Both the position numbers and the translations under genes were made by a program. Below the pieces are notes generated by a model. The model did no database searches and was not told where the DNA came from. It worked only from the letters and a program-made list of their open reading frames with translations. From the NCBI GenBank assembly GCA_963827335.1, contig CAWHAP010000008.1:1-64000 (forward strand): a stretch of 64,000 bases of DNA, written 5' to 3'. This DNA comes from DASQMT01 sp963827335. Lineage in GTDB: Bacteria > Actinomycetota > Thermoleophilia > Solirubrobacterales > Solirubrobacteraceae. This document shows positions 8,709 through 17,030 of this stretch, one piece after another (position 1 is the stretch's first letter; the number at the start of each line of letters is the position of its first letter).

Positions 8709-9461
8709 TCAGACGTTGACCTGACGCTGGAAGCGCACCGTGCCGCGGGTCGGCCCGCGCGTCTCGGGGGCGGCCCCGCGGAGGATCCACTCGCCGTCGG
8801 CGCGCCGCTCCAGCTCGCCGCGGGCCATGAGCTGGCCGAGGGCGGTGGTGACGGAGGGTCGGCGGGCGCCGACCATGCCGGCCAGCGTCCGGTGCGAGAG
8901 CCGCAGCGACACGAGCACGCCGTCCGGGACGACGCGGCCCCAGCGCTCGGCCAGGCACCACAGGAGGGCGAGCAGGCGGTCGTCGACGCGCGTGAGGTGG
9001 GCGATCGCCTGCATCACGACCAGCCGCTCGGCGCGCCGCGCCGCGCGGTCGATCAGGCCGGCGAAGACCTCGGGCCACTGGGCCGCGCGGATCGCGAACG
9101 CGTGGTCGATGATGGCGAGGCGCGTCGTCGTGAGCGCGCTCCACTCGATCGTGCGCGGGAGCAGCTCCTCGTGCTCGGCGTCGTCCCACGCGCGCATGAG
9201 GTCGCCCGGCCCGAGCAGCTCGGCGGAGGGATGGTCGCCCACGGTGGCCTCGCGGACGAGCAGGCCCTCGAGGATGAGCAGGCCGATGGGGCGGCTGCCC
9301 TCGAGGAACCCGGGGCTGGGGATCCAGCGCCCGCGCGGGACGTCGATCACCCGTGCGTAGAGCCGCTGCGCGGCCTCGCGCGCGCGGCGCGGATCGAGAT
9401 CCCGTGCCAGGTCGGGATCGACGTTGAGCAATTGGACCGAGCCAGAGCCAACTTCTGGCAT
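8709..9461 (-). CDS. Crp/Fnr-family transcriptional regulator
   Basis: 250 residues from the ATG at 9461, which is preceded by a good ribosome-binding site (GGAAGGTG). The N-terminal ~140 residues fit a cyclic-nucleotide-binding jelly roll, although the canonical phosphate-binding cassette is not obvious. The C-terminal part has a Crp-type helix-turn-helix, LSHRTLAGMVGARRPSVTTA, near residue 205. It is transcribed divergently from the hypothetical gene at 9706 across a 244-bp spacer, a likely place for its own operator. The ligand is unknown. Confidence 0.85.
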   Translation of the reverse strand: MPEVGSGSVQLLNVDPDLARDLDPRRAREAAQRLYARVIDVPRGRWIPSPGFLEGSRPIGLLILEGLLVREATVGDHPSAELLGPGDLMRAWDDAEHEELLPRTIEWSALTTTRLAIIDHAFAIRAAQWPEVFAGLIDRAARRAERLVVMQAIAHLTRVDDRLLALLWCLAERWGRVVPDGVLVSLRLSHRTLAGMVGARRPSVTTALGQLMARGELERRADGEWILRGAAPETRGPTRGTVRFQRQVNV

Positions 9462-9705
9462 GCAGTCACCTTCCGGATTAGGAGACGGGGCGAAGTAATT
9501 CCGGCGGTCCGGCACAGGCCCTTGGGGGTGGGGGCTGATCGATGCGTCCCGCGGTCGGGGTCGTACGTCGTATCCCGGAGCCACCTCCCGCCGAGGGGCG
9601 ACCGTGACCTTGTGAACAGTAGCGTCGCGTTCTGACAATGGAAGGGGGTCCTGACCGGTGGCGGCCACTGGACCGTCGCGCCCGATCTGCCGATGAGGAG
9701 GACAG

Positions 9706-10386
9706 ATGCGCACGCGTCAGCCCCTCCGCTGTGTCCAGGCGACCGCCGCCGCCGCGACGGCGCGCTTCCGCATGTGGACCGAGCCGGCCGAGAGCGACTA
9801 CGAGGGGTCGATCGACTTCAAGGGTCGCTCGGCCGCGTTCGAGGGCGCGCGGCGCGCGAGCGGCCGGGTGCTGCAGACGATCTCGCTCCCCGACGCGACG
9901 TTCCTGCGCGAGCCCGGCCAGGCCGGCTGGATGCGGCTGCACAGCTCGCGCTGGCGGCAGGGCAGCTGGGACCCGTTCGGCGTCCTCGACGTCGTCGCCG
10001 CGCTGCCCGAGCTCGTCCCCACCGAGCCCGAGCCGACGCAGCGCGGGATGCTCCAGCACCACCACGGCCGGCTCGGCGCCGACATGGTGGCGCGCTTCGC
10101 CGAGGAGGCCTCGACGGTGATGCGCCGCGTGCGCCCGCTGCCCCCGGCCGGCGACGAGGGGGAGGCCGAGATCTCCGTGTGGCTCGACAGCCGCCTGCGC
10201 ATCCACCGCGTCCGCTACCGCACCAGCCGCCCCCGCGCGGCGCTGCTGCACTTCGACCTGTTCGACTTCGCGCGGCCGGTGCGGGTCGAGATCCCGCAGC
10301 GCTTCGAGTCCGTCGACCTCGACGTCGTGCGCGGCGTCCTGCGGGCCGAGGGCGAGGCCGGAGGCACCACGGTCCGCCCCGCGTAA
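9706..10386 (+). CDS. Hypothetical protein, possibly LppX/LolA-like fold
   Basis: 226 residues with a strong ribosome-binding site (GAGGAGGA) just upstream of the ATG. The order of beta-rich segments (SDYEGSIDFKGRSAAFEG, then TFLREPGQAGWMRLH, then AEISVWLDSRLRIHRVRY) resembles mycobacterial LppX/LprG-type lipid-binding proteins. However, there is no clear signal peptide or lipobox. It is divergent from the Crp-type regulator, so regulation by it is plausible. No function is assigned. Confidence 0.7.
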   Translation: MRTRQPLRCVQATAAAATARFRMWTEPAESDYEGSIDFKGRSAAFEGARRASGRVLQTISLPDATFLREPGQAGWMRLHSSRWRQGSWDPFGVLDVVAALPELVPTEPEPTQRGMLQHHHGRLGADMVARFAEEASTVMRRVRPLPPAGDEGEAEISVWLDSRLRIHRVRYRTSRPRAALLHFDLFDFARPVRVEIPQRFESVDLDVVRGVLRAEGEAGGTTVRPA

Positions 10387-10393
10387 CCGGAGC

Positions 10394-10399
10394 TATACT
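10394..10399 (+). promoter_or_regulatory. -10 box of the tRNA-Gln gene
   Basis: TATACT lies 13 nt before the 5' end of the tRNA. No convincing -35 TTGACA is visible at 16-18 bp upstream. Confidence 0.5.
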
Positions 10400-10412
10400 G
10401 GCGCCCGCCCGT

Positions 10413-10484
10413 TGCCGGGTGGTGTAATTGGCAGCACACCAGTCTCTGGATCTGGGAGTTGGGGTTCGAGTCCCTGCCCGGCAG
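10413..10484 (+). tRNA. tRNA-Gln (anticodon CTG)
   Basis: A cloverleaf can be drawn. The acceptor stem TGCCGGG pairs with CCCGGCA. The D-arm contains GTGTAATTGGCAGCAC, as is typical of actinobacterial tRNA-Gln. The anticodon loop CTCTGGA gives anticodon CTG, and the T-loop is TTCGAGT. One T-T mismatch closes the anticodon stem, and two G-T wobbles lie in the T-stem. The discriminator base is G and CCA is not encoded. It decodes CAG glutamine codons, the preferred ones in a high-GC genome. Confidence 0.93.
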
Positions 10485-10489
10485 CTCGG

Positions 10490-10505
10490 ACCGGGAATGC
10501 CCGGT
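10490..10505 (+). terminator. Hairpin after tRNA-Gln
   Basis: ACCGGG-AATG-CCCGGT forms a perfect 6-bp stem five bases after the tRNA. It has no U-run, as is usual for high-GC actinobacterial terminators. It may also serve as the processing or termination boundary before the GNAT gene. Confidence 0.45.
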
Positions 10506-10527
10506 GCGCCGCGCCCGTCTCCCGGGC

Positions 10528-10983
10528 ATGACCGAGCTCCTCCAGGTCGAGCCGACCGCTCCCGCGGCGCGCCCCCTGCTCCACGCGCTCGACGTCGAGT
10601 ACCGCGCGCGCTACGGCCTCGTCGGCGAGATCGACCATCACGCGCCCGCGGAGTTCCGCCCTCCCGACGGCGTCTTCCTGCTCGCCGTCGCCGGCGCCGA
10701 GACCGTGGCCGGAGGCGCGATCCGCCGCTGGGCCGACGGCATCGCCGAGATCAAGCGCATGTGGACGCACCCGGCCCACCGGCGGCGCGGCCACGCCGCG
10801 CGCGTGCTCGCGTCGCTCGAGCGGGCGGCGGCCGGGCTCGGCTACCACGCCGTGCGGCTGGAGACCGGGTCGCTGCAGGAGGGCGCGCTGGCGCTGTACG
10901 CCGGGGCCGGCTACCGGCGGATCCCGGCCTATGGCCGCTACGCCGGCCACCCGCACTGCCTCGCGTTCGAGAAGACCTTGTAG
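10528..10983 (+). CDS. GNAT-family N-acetyltransferase
   Basis: 151 residues. The acetyl-CoA pyrophosphate-binding segment is visible as MWTHPAHRRRGHAARVLASL (R/Q-x-x-G-x-G/A type). It is followed by the C-terminal ALYAGAGYRRIPAYG motif typical of GNATs. It lies directly behind tRNA-Gln and its terminator-like hairpin. The acceptor substrate cannot be predicted. The start at 10528 is the first ATG beyond the tRNA and leaves a normal N-terminal beta strand. Confidence 0.85.
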   Translation: MTELLQVEPTAPAARPLLHALDVEYRARYGLVGEIDHHAPAEFRPPDGVFLLAVAGAETVAGGAIRRWADGIAEIKRMWTHPAHRRRGHAARVLASLERAAAGLGYHAVRLETGSLQEGALALYAGAGYRRIPAYGRYAGHPHCLAFEKTL

Positions 10984-11081
10984 CGGTAACTCCCGGAGCG
11001 CAGACGAGAGCGACACCCAGCGGGCCGTCCCGTGGCTGGACACGGTGAGCGACGTCGAGCACCGGAGCCCATTCCCGTCGC

Positions 11082-11087
11082 TAGCCT
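11082..11087 (+). promoter_or_regulatory. -10-like box before the ABC permease
   Basis: TAGCCT sits 8 nt before the TTG used here as the permease start, in line with the TAnnnT spacing of other genes in the window. Confidence 0.35.
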
Positions 11088-11095
11088 CTCGCCCG

Positions 11096-12043
11096 TTGTC
11101 CGGTTCGCTCCCCGCCTTCCTCGCGCGCCGGTTCGCGCTGCTCGCGCTCACGCTGGTGCTGGTGCCGTCGCTGAGCTTCGTGATGTTCACCCTGATCCAG
11201 GGCGAGCACACGGCGCCGCTCGACGTGCTGCGCGAGCTCGGCAGCTACCTCGCCGCGGTGATCCTGCAGGGCGACGTCGGGGAGGGCACGTTCCGCAACC
11301 AGACGTTCATCCGCACGCAGGGCGCGCTGGAGATCGTCCGCGACGGCTTCCTCGTCGACGTCTACCTGCTCGTGGGTGCGATCGGCTTCGCCGTGCTGGC
11401 CGGGCTGACGGCGGGCACGTTCCAGGCCCGCCACCCGCGCACGCCGGCGTCGCGGGCGATCACCGCGCTGACCGCGTTCGGGCTCGCCTCGCCCGTGTAC
11501 TTCGTCGGGCTGATGCTGCTGCTCCTGTTCGCGCCGGGCTCGGGCGCCGTCGCGGAGGTCCCGTTCCTCTCCGGCGTCGCCGCCTACCGGGCCCCGTCGG
11601 CCGACCTCGGGGCGTTCGTGCACCACATCTGGATGCCCGCCGTGATCATCGGCGCGCCGCTCGCGGCCGCGTGCACGCGCATGACCGCCGCCCAGGTCGC
11701 GGCGACGCTGCACGAGGACTTCGTGCGCACCGCGCGCGCGAAGGGGGTGCGGGAGCGGCGCGTGGTCCGGCGCCACGCGCTCACGGCGTCCGCGGCGCCG
11801 GTGCTCGCCCTCATCGGGGTCAACATGAACCTGACCCTCACGAACCTCGCCCTGACCGAGGCGGTGTTCAACATCCCGGGCTCGTTCCGGTACATCGAGC
11901 GGGCGCTCGTGAACCGCGACGTCGACCTCGTGCAGGCGCTCGTCGTCGAGGCCACCCTGTTCATCGTCGTGGCGAACTTCCTCTGCGACGCGCTCCAGGG
12001 CTGGCTCGACCCGCGGGTCCGGCAGGGCGAGCCGCTCCGCTAG
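11096..12043 (+). CDS. Dipeptide/oligopeptide-type ABC transporter permease (DppB-like), orphan
   Basis: About 315 residues with an uncertain start; TTG at 11096 is chosen because it places a normal cytoplasmic N-terminus (FLARRFALLAL) before helix 1, and GTG at 11045 is an alternative. It has six hydrophobic segments and a BPD_transp_1 EAA-type loop around RTARAKGVRERRVVRRHAL. The final TM region is preceded by EAVFNIPGSFRYI, a DppB/OppB hallmark. No DppC, ATPase or binding-protein gene is adjacent, so it is either an orphan or works with components elsewhere. Its stop shares CTAG with the convergent ABC gene. Confidence 0.82.
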   Translation: MSGSLPAFLARRFALLALTLVLVPSLSFVMFTLIQGEHTAPLDVLRELGSYLAAVILQGDVGEGTFRNQTFIRTQGALEIVRDGFLVDVYLLVGAIGFAVLAGLTAGTFQARHPRTPASRAITALTAFGLASPVYFVGLMLLLLFAPGSGAVAEVPFLSGVAAYRAPSADLGAFVHHIWMPAVIIGAPLAAACTRMTAAQVAATLHEDFVRTARAKGVRERRVVRRHALTASAAPVLALIGVNMNLTLTNLALTEAVFNIPGSFRYIERALVNRDVDLVQALVVEATLFIVVANFLCDALQGWLDPRVRQGEPLR

Positions 12044-13830
12044 GCGGCGGCCGCCTGCTCGGCCCAGTCGCGGTAGAGCCGCCAGTAGGCGCCCTGGGCG
12101 GCGAGGAGCTCGTCGTGCGTGCCCTGCTCGGCGATCCGGCCGTGGTCGAGCACGACGATGTGCCCGGCCCCGCGGATCGTGGACAGCCGGTGGGCGATCA
12201 CGATCGCCGTCCGCCCCGCGAGCAGCCGCCGCATCCCCTCCTCGATCCGGCTCTCCGTGTGGATGTCGACGTTCGACGTGGCCTCGTCGAGCACGAGGAT
12301 CCGCGGGTCCGAGATCAGCGCGCGGGTGAAGGCGACGAGCTGGCGCTGCCCGGCCGAGAGCTGGATGCCGCGCTCGCCCACCTCGGTGTCGTAGCCGTGC
12401 TCGAGCGCGGCGATGAAGTCGTGCGCGCCGACCGCGCGGGCGGCGTCCTCGATCTCGGCGAGCGGCGCGTCGGGCCGCCCGAAGGCGAGGTTGTCGCGGA
12501 TCGTGCCGCTGAACAGGAAGGCCTCCTGCGGCACGATCCCCATCTGGCCGCGCAGCGAGCGCGCCTGGACGTCGCGCAGGTCGTGGCCGTCGACCAGGAT
12601 CCGCCCCTCGGTCGGGTCGTAGAAGCGCGCGGCGAGCTTGGCGAACGTCGACTTGCCGGCCCCGGTCGAGCCGACGAGGGCGACCGTCTGCCCGGGCGGC
12701 ACGTGCAGGTCGACCCCCGCCAGCGCCGGCTCCCCGCCCGCGGCGTAGGCGAACGTGACGCCGTCGAACACGAGGTCGCCGCGCAGCCGCGGCAGCGCGA
12801 TCGCGCCGGGGCGGTCGGAGAGCTCCGGCTCCTCGTCGAGCAGCTCGAAGATCTTGTCCAGCGCGGCCATGCCGGCCTGGTAGGTCGTGTAGAGCTGCGA
12901 GAGCTGCTGGATCGGGTCGAAGAAGTTGTTCAGCGCGGCGATGAAGGCGACGAGCACGCCGACGGTCACCTCGCCGTCGATCGCCTGCAGCCCGCCGTAG
13001 AGCAGGATCCCCGCCGTCACGAGCGAGGACAGCAGCTCGACGGCCGGGAAGTACGCCGCGTTCAGGTTGACCGTCTTCATGTTCGCGAGGCGGTTCTCGT
13101 CGTTGAGGCCGGAGAAGACCTGCTCGTGGCGGCGCTCCTGGGCGAAGATGCGCACGACGCGGACGCCCGAGAGCGTCTCCTGCAGGTAGGCCGTGATCTG
13201 GGCGACCTTCTCGCGCGTGGCGCGGTAGGCGTCCGCGCTGATGATCCGGAACACGAACGAGCCGATCCCGAGCACCGGGAAGACGAGGAAGCACAGCAGC
13301 GCCAGCTGCCAGTCGAGCCACAGCAGGATCGCGGCCGTGCCGACGAGCGTGAGCGACGCGCCGAACAGCGTGACGATCCCGTCGGAGACGAGCTGGTCGA
13401 GCGCCTGCACGTCGTTCGTGAGCCGCGAGATGATCACGCCCGCCTGCCGGCGCGAGTAGAAGCTGATGGAGAGCGACTGCAGGTGGGCGAAGAGCTGGAT
13501 CCGCAGGTCCTGCAGCACGCGCTGGCCGATCCAGCCGACGAGGTAGGTCTGCGCGTACGTCGCGCCCCAGTAGACGAGCGCGGAGACGACGAAGCCGGCC
13601 ACGACGAGGTCGAGCGTGCCCAGGTCGCCGGGCACGATGCCGTCGTCGATCGCGAGCTTGGCCAGCGGCGGCGGGGCCAGCGAGGCGGCGGTGCCCGCGA
13701 TCAGCGACGCGAACATCAGCACGGTGCGGCCCCGGTAGGGCCGCACGAGCTCGAGCAGCCCGCGCAGCTTGCGCCCGCGCCCGCGGGTGGCGCGCCAGCG
13801 GCGCACGAGCTCGTCGCGGCGCGTGCTCAC
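12040..13830 (-). CDS. ABC exporter, fused permease-ATPase (second subunit of a pair)
   Basis: 596 residues with a type-IV ABC exporter layout: six transmembrane helices in residues 35-320, then a nucleotide-binding domain. Walker A is GSTGAGKST near 385, and the signature is LSAGQ near 491 (A in place of G). Walker B is ILVLDEATSNVD, and the H-loop is AHRLSTI. The GTG start overlaps the stop of the partner gene (GTGA), indicating a translationally coupled heterodimer as in Rv1272c/1273c- or BmrCD-like exporters. Substrate unknown: lipids, drugs or peptides are possible. Confidence 0.92.
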   Translation of the reverse strand: MSTRRDELVRRWRATRGRGRKLRGLLELVRPYRGRTVLMFASLIAGTAASLAPPPLAKLAIDDGIVPGDLGTLDLVVAGFVVSALVYWGATYAQTYLVGWIGQRVLQDLRIQLFAHLQSLSISFYSRRQAGVIISRLTNDVQALDQLVSDGIVTLFGASLTLVGTAAILLWLDWQLALLCFLVFPVLGIGSFVFRIISADAYRATREKVAQITAYLQETLSGVRVVRIFAQERRHEQVFSGLNDENRLANMKTVNLNAAYFPAVELLSSLVTAGILLYGGLQAIDGEVTVGVLVAFIAALNNFFDPIQQLSQLYTTYQAGMAALDKIFELLDEEPELSDRPGAIALPRLRGDLVFDGVTFAYAAGGEPALAGVDLHVPPGQTVALVGSTGAGKSTFAKLAARFYDPTEGRILVDGHDLRDVQARSLRGQMGIVPQEAFLFSGTIRDNLAFGRPDAPLAEIEDAARAVGAHDFIAALEHGYDTEVGERGIQLSAGQRQLVAFTRALISDPRILVLDEATSNVDIHTESRIEEGMRRLLAGRTAIVIAHRLSTIRGAGHIVVLDHGRIAEQGTHDELLAAQGAYWRLYRDWAEQAAAA

Positions 13831-15593
13831 AGCGACTCCGCGTGCTCGACGGGCTTGCGCGTGAGGAACACCTGGTCGGGCAGGCCCTTGGCGGCGATCT
13901 CGGCGTACAGCGCCGACTGCTCGAGCAGCTCGGCGTGCGTGCCGCGCGCGGCGATGCGCCCGTCCTCGAGCACGACGATGTCGTCGGCGAGCGCGATCGT
14001 CGAGAGCCGGTGGGCGATCACGAACGTCGTGCGGCCGGCCATCACCTCGCGCAGCGCGGCCTTGATCGCCTGCTCGGTCGACGCGTCGACCGAGGAGGTG
14101 GCGTCGTCGAGGATGAGGATGCGCGGGTCGCTCAGCAGCGCCCGGGCGATGGCGATCCGCTGGCGCTGGCCGCCCGAGAGCGTCATGCCGCGCTCGCCGA
14201 TGCGGGTGTCGTAGCCCTGCGGCAGCTCGGCGACGAAGCCGGCGGCCTGCGCCCGCTCGGCGGCCCGCTCCACCTCGGCGCGGCTCGCCTCCGGCCGGCC
14301 GTAGGCGATGTTCTCGTGCACCGTCGCGCTGAACAGGAACGGGTCGTCGTCGACGACGCTGATGGCGTGGCGCAGCGAGGGCAGGTCGACCTCGCGCACG
14401 TCGGCGCCGTCGATCCGGACGCTGCCCTCGGTCACGTCGTAGAGCCGCGCCAGCAGGTGCACCAGCGTGGTCTTGCCCGAGCCCGTCGCGCCGACGAGGG
14501 CGACGGTCGTCCCCGCCTCCACGACGAGGTCGACGTCGCGCAGCGCCGGTTCCGGCGCCGTCTCGTAGCGGAAGGTCACGTGGTCGAGCTCCACGCGGCC
14601 GCGCCCCTCGGGCAGCGGCGGCGCCCCGGGCGGCGCCGTCAGGCCGGGCGCCCGGTCGAGGATCTGGTAGAGCCGTGCGCCCGACGCGGTCGCCCGCTGG
14701 GCGAGCCCGAGCGCGACGCCGAGCTGGCGCATCGGGCCGATCAGCATCAGCAGGTACGTGTAGAACGCGGTGAAGTCGCCGAGCGACAGGTCGCCGGACA
14801 CGACCCGGCGCCCGCCGACGAGCAGGATCACGGCCAGCCCGACGCTCGGCAGGAAGCCGATGAACGGGTTGTAGTACGCGCGCAGCCGCGTGGAGCGCAT
14901 CGACTCCCCGAACACGCGCGCGACGCTCCCCTCGAAGCGCCCGAGCTGGCGCGGCTCGGCCGCGAACGCCTTGACGACGCGCACGCCGGACACGTTCTCC
15001 TCGACGTCGGCGGTCAGCTCGGCGATCCGCTGCTGGACCTCCTGGAGCACCGGCCGCGAGCGGCGGCTGTAGCGCGCCGCGACGAGCACGACGAACGGGA
15101 CGGGGAGGAGGGCGAGCGCGGCGAGGCCCGGCTGCAGCAGGAACATCGCCACCGCGGCGAGCAGGATGGTCAGCGCGCTCTGGCTGATGAAGATCAGCCC
15201 GTAGCCGAGGAAGAAGCGCACGGACTGCAGGTCGACCGTGGCGCGCGACATCAGCTGGCCCGTCTGCTGGCGGTCGAAGAACGCCGGCTCGAGCGACTGG
15301 AGGTGGCGGTACATCAGGTTGCGCAGGTCGAACTCGATCGCCAGCGAGACGCGCCCGGCGACGAGCCGGCGCGCCGCCGAGAGGCCGAGCCGGAGCAGCG
15401 CGGCGAGCGCGATCAGCGCCGCGTAGCGCCGCAGGGCGGCGTCGTCACCGGCGTCCAGCCCGTCGATCGCGCGGCCCGTCAGCCACGGGATCGCGACGGT
15501 CGCGACCATCGCGAGGGCGGCCAGCACGAGCGACCAGACGGCGCCGGCGCGGTAGGGCTGCAGGAACCCGAGCAGGCGCCGGAAGGTGCTCAC
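13827..15593 (-). CDS. ABC exporter, fused permease-ATPase (first subunit of a pair)
   Basis: 588 residues with six N-terminal transmembrane helices. The ATPase domain has Walker A GATGSGKTT near residue 370, signature LSGGQ near 471, Walker B ILILDDATSSVD and H-loop AHRLSTI. The Walker B glutamate position is Asp (DD), whereas the partner has Glu (DE). That is the classic sign of a heterodimeric exporter with one degenerate and one consensus ATPase site. The GTG start at 15593 lies 8 nt behind TATCCT, suggesting a leaderless message. Confidence 0.92.
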   Translation of the reverse strand: MSTFRRLLGFLQPYRAGAVWSLVLAALAMVATVAIPWLTGRAIDGLDAGDDAALRRYAALIALAALLRLGLSAARRLVAGRVSLAIEFDLRNLMYRHLQSLEPAFFDRQQTGQLMSRATVDLQSVRFFLGYGLIFISQSALTILLAAVAMFLLQPGLAALALLPVPFVVLVAARYSRRSRPVLQEVQQRIAELTADVEENVSGVRVVKAFAAEPRQLGRFEGSVARVFGESMRSTRLRAYYNPFIGFLPSVGLAVILLVGGRRVVSGDLSLGDFTAFYTYLLMLIGPMRQLGVALGLAQRATASGARLYQILDRAPGLTAPPGAPPLPEGRGRVELDHVTFRYETAPEPALRDVDLVVEAGTTVALVGATGSGKTTLVHLLARLYDVTEGSVRIDGADVREVDLPSLRHAISVVDDDPFLFSATVHENIAYGRPEASRAEVERAAERAQAAGFVAELPQGYDTRIGERGMTLSGGQRQRIAIARALLSDPRILILDDATSSVDASTEQAIKAALREVMAGRTTFVIAHRLSTIALADDIVVLEDGRIAARGTHAELLEQSALYAEIAAKGLPDQVFLTRKPVEHAESL

Positions 15594-15601
15594 GCAACTA
15601 C

Positions 15602-15642
15602 AGGATACGGTCCGCGCCGGACCCCGCCGCTTCGGGTATCTT
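15602..15642. promoter_or_regulatory. Divergent promoter region with palindrome
   Basis: The perfect palindrome GGTCCG-CGC-CGGACC (15609-15623) lies between two -10-like boxes. TATCCT on the minus strand (15602-15607) faces the ABC exporter, and TATCTT on the plus strand (15637-15642) faces the 98-residue gene. Placement between both start sites fits an operator controlling both directions. Confidence 0.45.
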
Positions 15643-15652
15643 CGCCCCTCGC

Positions 15653-15949
15653 ATGTCCGACGCCATCGCGCTCCGCAACCGCTTCGCCATGGTCAAGGGC
15701 GCCTGGGACGACCACCTGCCCGGCGTGCCGTTCCCGGCGCTCGGCGAGGGCACGGCGGAGGAGAAGATCGAGCGGCTGGAGCTCGCGCTGGTCGATCAGA
15801 TGCGCGCGCGGGCGACGCCCGAGACCGCCGAGCAGGCGGCCGACGCGATGTGGGGCCTCGTCCATGCACGGCCGGATACGGATCCGGTCAAGCAGCGGGT
15901 CACGCGCCACCACGAGGATCTCGCCCGGCTGGGCCACCGGCTCCGCTGA
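15653..15949 (+). CDS. Hypothetical 98-residue protein
   Basis: Small, charged and soluble, with no Cys or transmembrane segment. It has predicted helices rich in Glu/Arg/Ala (EEKIERLELALVDQMRAR), possibly a short coiled coil. It starts 10 nt after a TATCTT box. It is divergent from the ABC exporter, and its 3' end overlaps the convergent mini-protein gene by 50 bp. I do not recognise a family. Confidence 0.6.
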   Translation: MSDAIALRNRFAMVKGAWDDHLPGVPFPALGEGTAEEKIERLELALVDQMRARATPETAEQAADAMWGLVHARPDTDPVKQRVTRHHEDLARLGHRLR

Positions 15950-16106
15950 CGGGGTCGTGCCCCGGGCACCGCAGCACCGGCAGCGGCGGGTACTTCGCGT
16001 AGCGCGGATCGGTCCGCGCGCGCAGGCACATCGAGAACGTGGACCCGCGCGTGTTGCGGATCACCTTCTGGTGCCGGCACGTCGCGCACAGCCCGGCCGG
16101 CGGCAC
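15900..16106 (-). CDS. Small four-cysteine protein (probable zinc-binding)
   Basis: 68 residues starting at GTG directly after the TAA of the upstream gene. Cys7, Cys10, Cys27 and Cys47 occur in the pattern CATC...SMC...RC, together with the compact motif VIRNTRGSTFSMC. This fits a tiny metal-binding knuckle. It is the last gene of the FtsH-like operon, which suggests a role with that membrane protease complex. The C-terminal 16 residues are antisense to the convergent gene and may be poorly conserved. Confidence 0.6.
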   Translation of the reverse strand: MPPAGLCATCRHQKVIRNTRGSTFSMCLRARTDPRYAKYPPLPVLRCPGHDPVSGAGGPAGRDPRGGA

Positions 16107-17030
16107 TTAGCGCTGGGGGCGGTCGAGCACGAGGTACGCGTGCGCGTTCTGGCCCTGCCGGAACGCGGCCAGGAACTCGTTGGACCGGCTGAGGGCGCTG
16201 ATGTTGCGCGCCTCGGGCGAGTCGAGCTCGAACGTCTCGGGCCGCGGCGTCTGCGGCGGGATCGTCGCCACGAGCGGGACGTCGAGCCGGTCGGCGAGGT
16301 CGCCGGGCCGGTAGAGCACGGCTTGCAGCTGGGGCTGCGCGTCGGCGCCCTCCGCCGCCTCGGCCGCGCGCGGCGGCAGCAGCGTCACCACGGTGTCCAC
16401 GTCGTCGGTGTAGCGGAACGTGTAGAGCGCGAGCTCGAGCGCCTCGCGCCGCACGAGCAGGCCGCGCTCCTCGGTCGGCGTGCCGGGGATCGAGCCGCCG
16501 GGGCCGATGCCCAGGAGCACGTACATCACGCCGTCGCCCTCGAGCAGCTCGATGTCGCCGCCGACCGGCGCGGTCCGCACCGCCACGTCGAACGGCACCG
16601 GCGGCTTGGAGACCTCGAGCCCGCTCGCCTCGACCGCCACGAGCTGGTCGCCGTTGCCGAGCCGGTACTTCGGCCCGACGTGCTCGGCGATCTGCTTGGC
16701 GATCGCGACGTCGTCCTCGGCGGTCGGCGTCCAGGCCGACCATCCGTCGGGCACCGAGGGCTCCGACGAGGCGTCCAGCGCGAGGACGACGCCGAGCCCG
16801 ATGACCGCGATCGCGATGCCGATCAGCGCGCCGGTCAGGAAGCCGAAGCGCGGCCGGTAGGGCGACTCGGGGAGCGGACCCTGTGGCTCAGGAAGAGGCT
16901 CAGGGTCGGCCCGCACGGCCGCGCGCCCGTCCTCGCCGGCGGCCCACAGGCCCTCGCGGCGCAGCTTCTCGGTCGAGTCCGGCTCGGGCCGGCCCGCCGG
17001 GGAGGGGGGCGGGATCAGATCGCCGGCCAT
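16107..17030 (-). CDS. Single-pass membrane protein of the FtsH-like operon
   Basis: 307 residues from the ATG at 17030, overlapping the end of the protease gene by 16 bp. A proline-rich cytoplasmic N-terminus (DPEPLPEPQGPLPESPYRP) precedes one transmembrane helix near residues 60-80 (TGALIGIAIAVIGLGVVLAL). A ~220-residue mixed alpha/beta extracytoplasmic domain follows. I recognise no named family. The coupling to an M41 protease suggests a membrane partner or adaptor, analogous in position only to HflK/HflC with FtsH. Confidence 0.72.
   Translation of the reverse strand: MAGDLIPPPSPAGRPEPDSTEKLRREGLWAAGEDGRAAVRADPEPLPEPQGPLPESPYRPRFGFLTGALIGIAIAVIGLGVVLALDASSEPSVPDGWSAWTPTAEDDVAIAKQIAEHVGPKYRLGNGDQLVAVEASGLEVSKPPVPFDVAVRTAPVGGDIELLEGDGVMYVLLGIGPGGSIPGTPTEERGLLVRREALELALYTFRYTDDVDTVVTLLPPRAAEAAEGADAQPQLQAVLYRPGDLADRLDVPLVATIPPQTPRPETFELDSPEARNISALSRSNEFLAAFRQGQNAHAYLVLDRPQR

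Noticed and set aside
9462..9705. Crp-type operator in the divergent spacer (GAAC-N11-GTTC within GTGAACAG...GCGTTCTG)
   Set aside because: Four-base arms are too weak to call a site; kept only as a possible place for one.
11032..14214. Very long plus-strand frame opposite the two ABC exporters
   Set aside because: The minus strand carries all ABC motifs in the right order; the plus translation is low-complexity.
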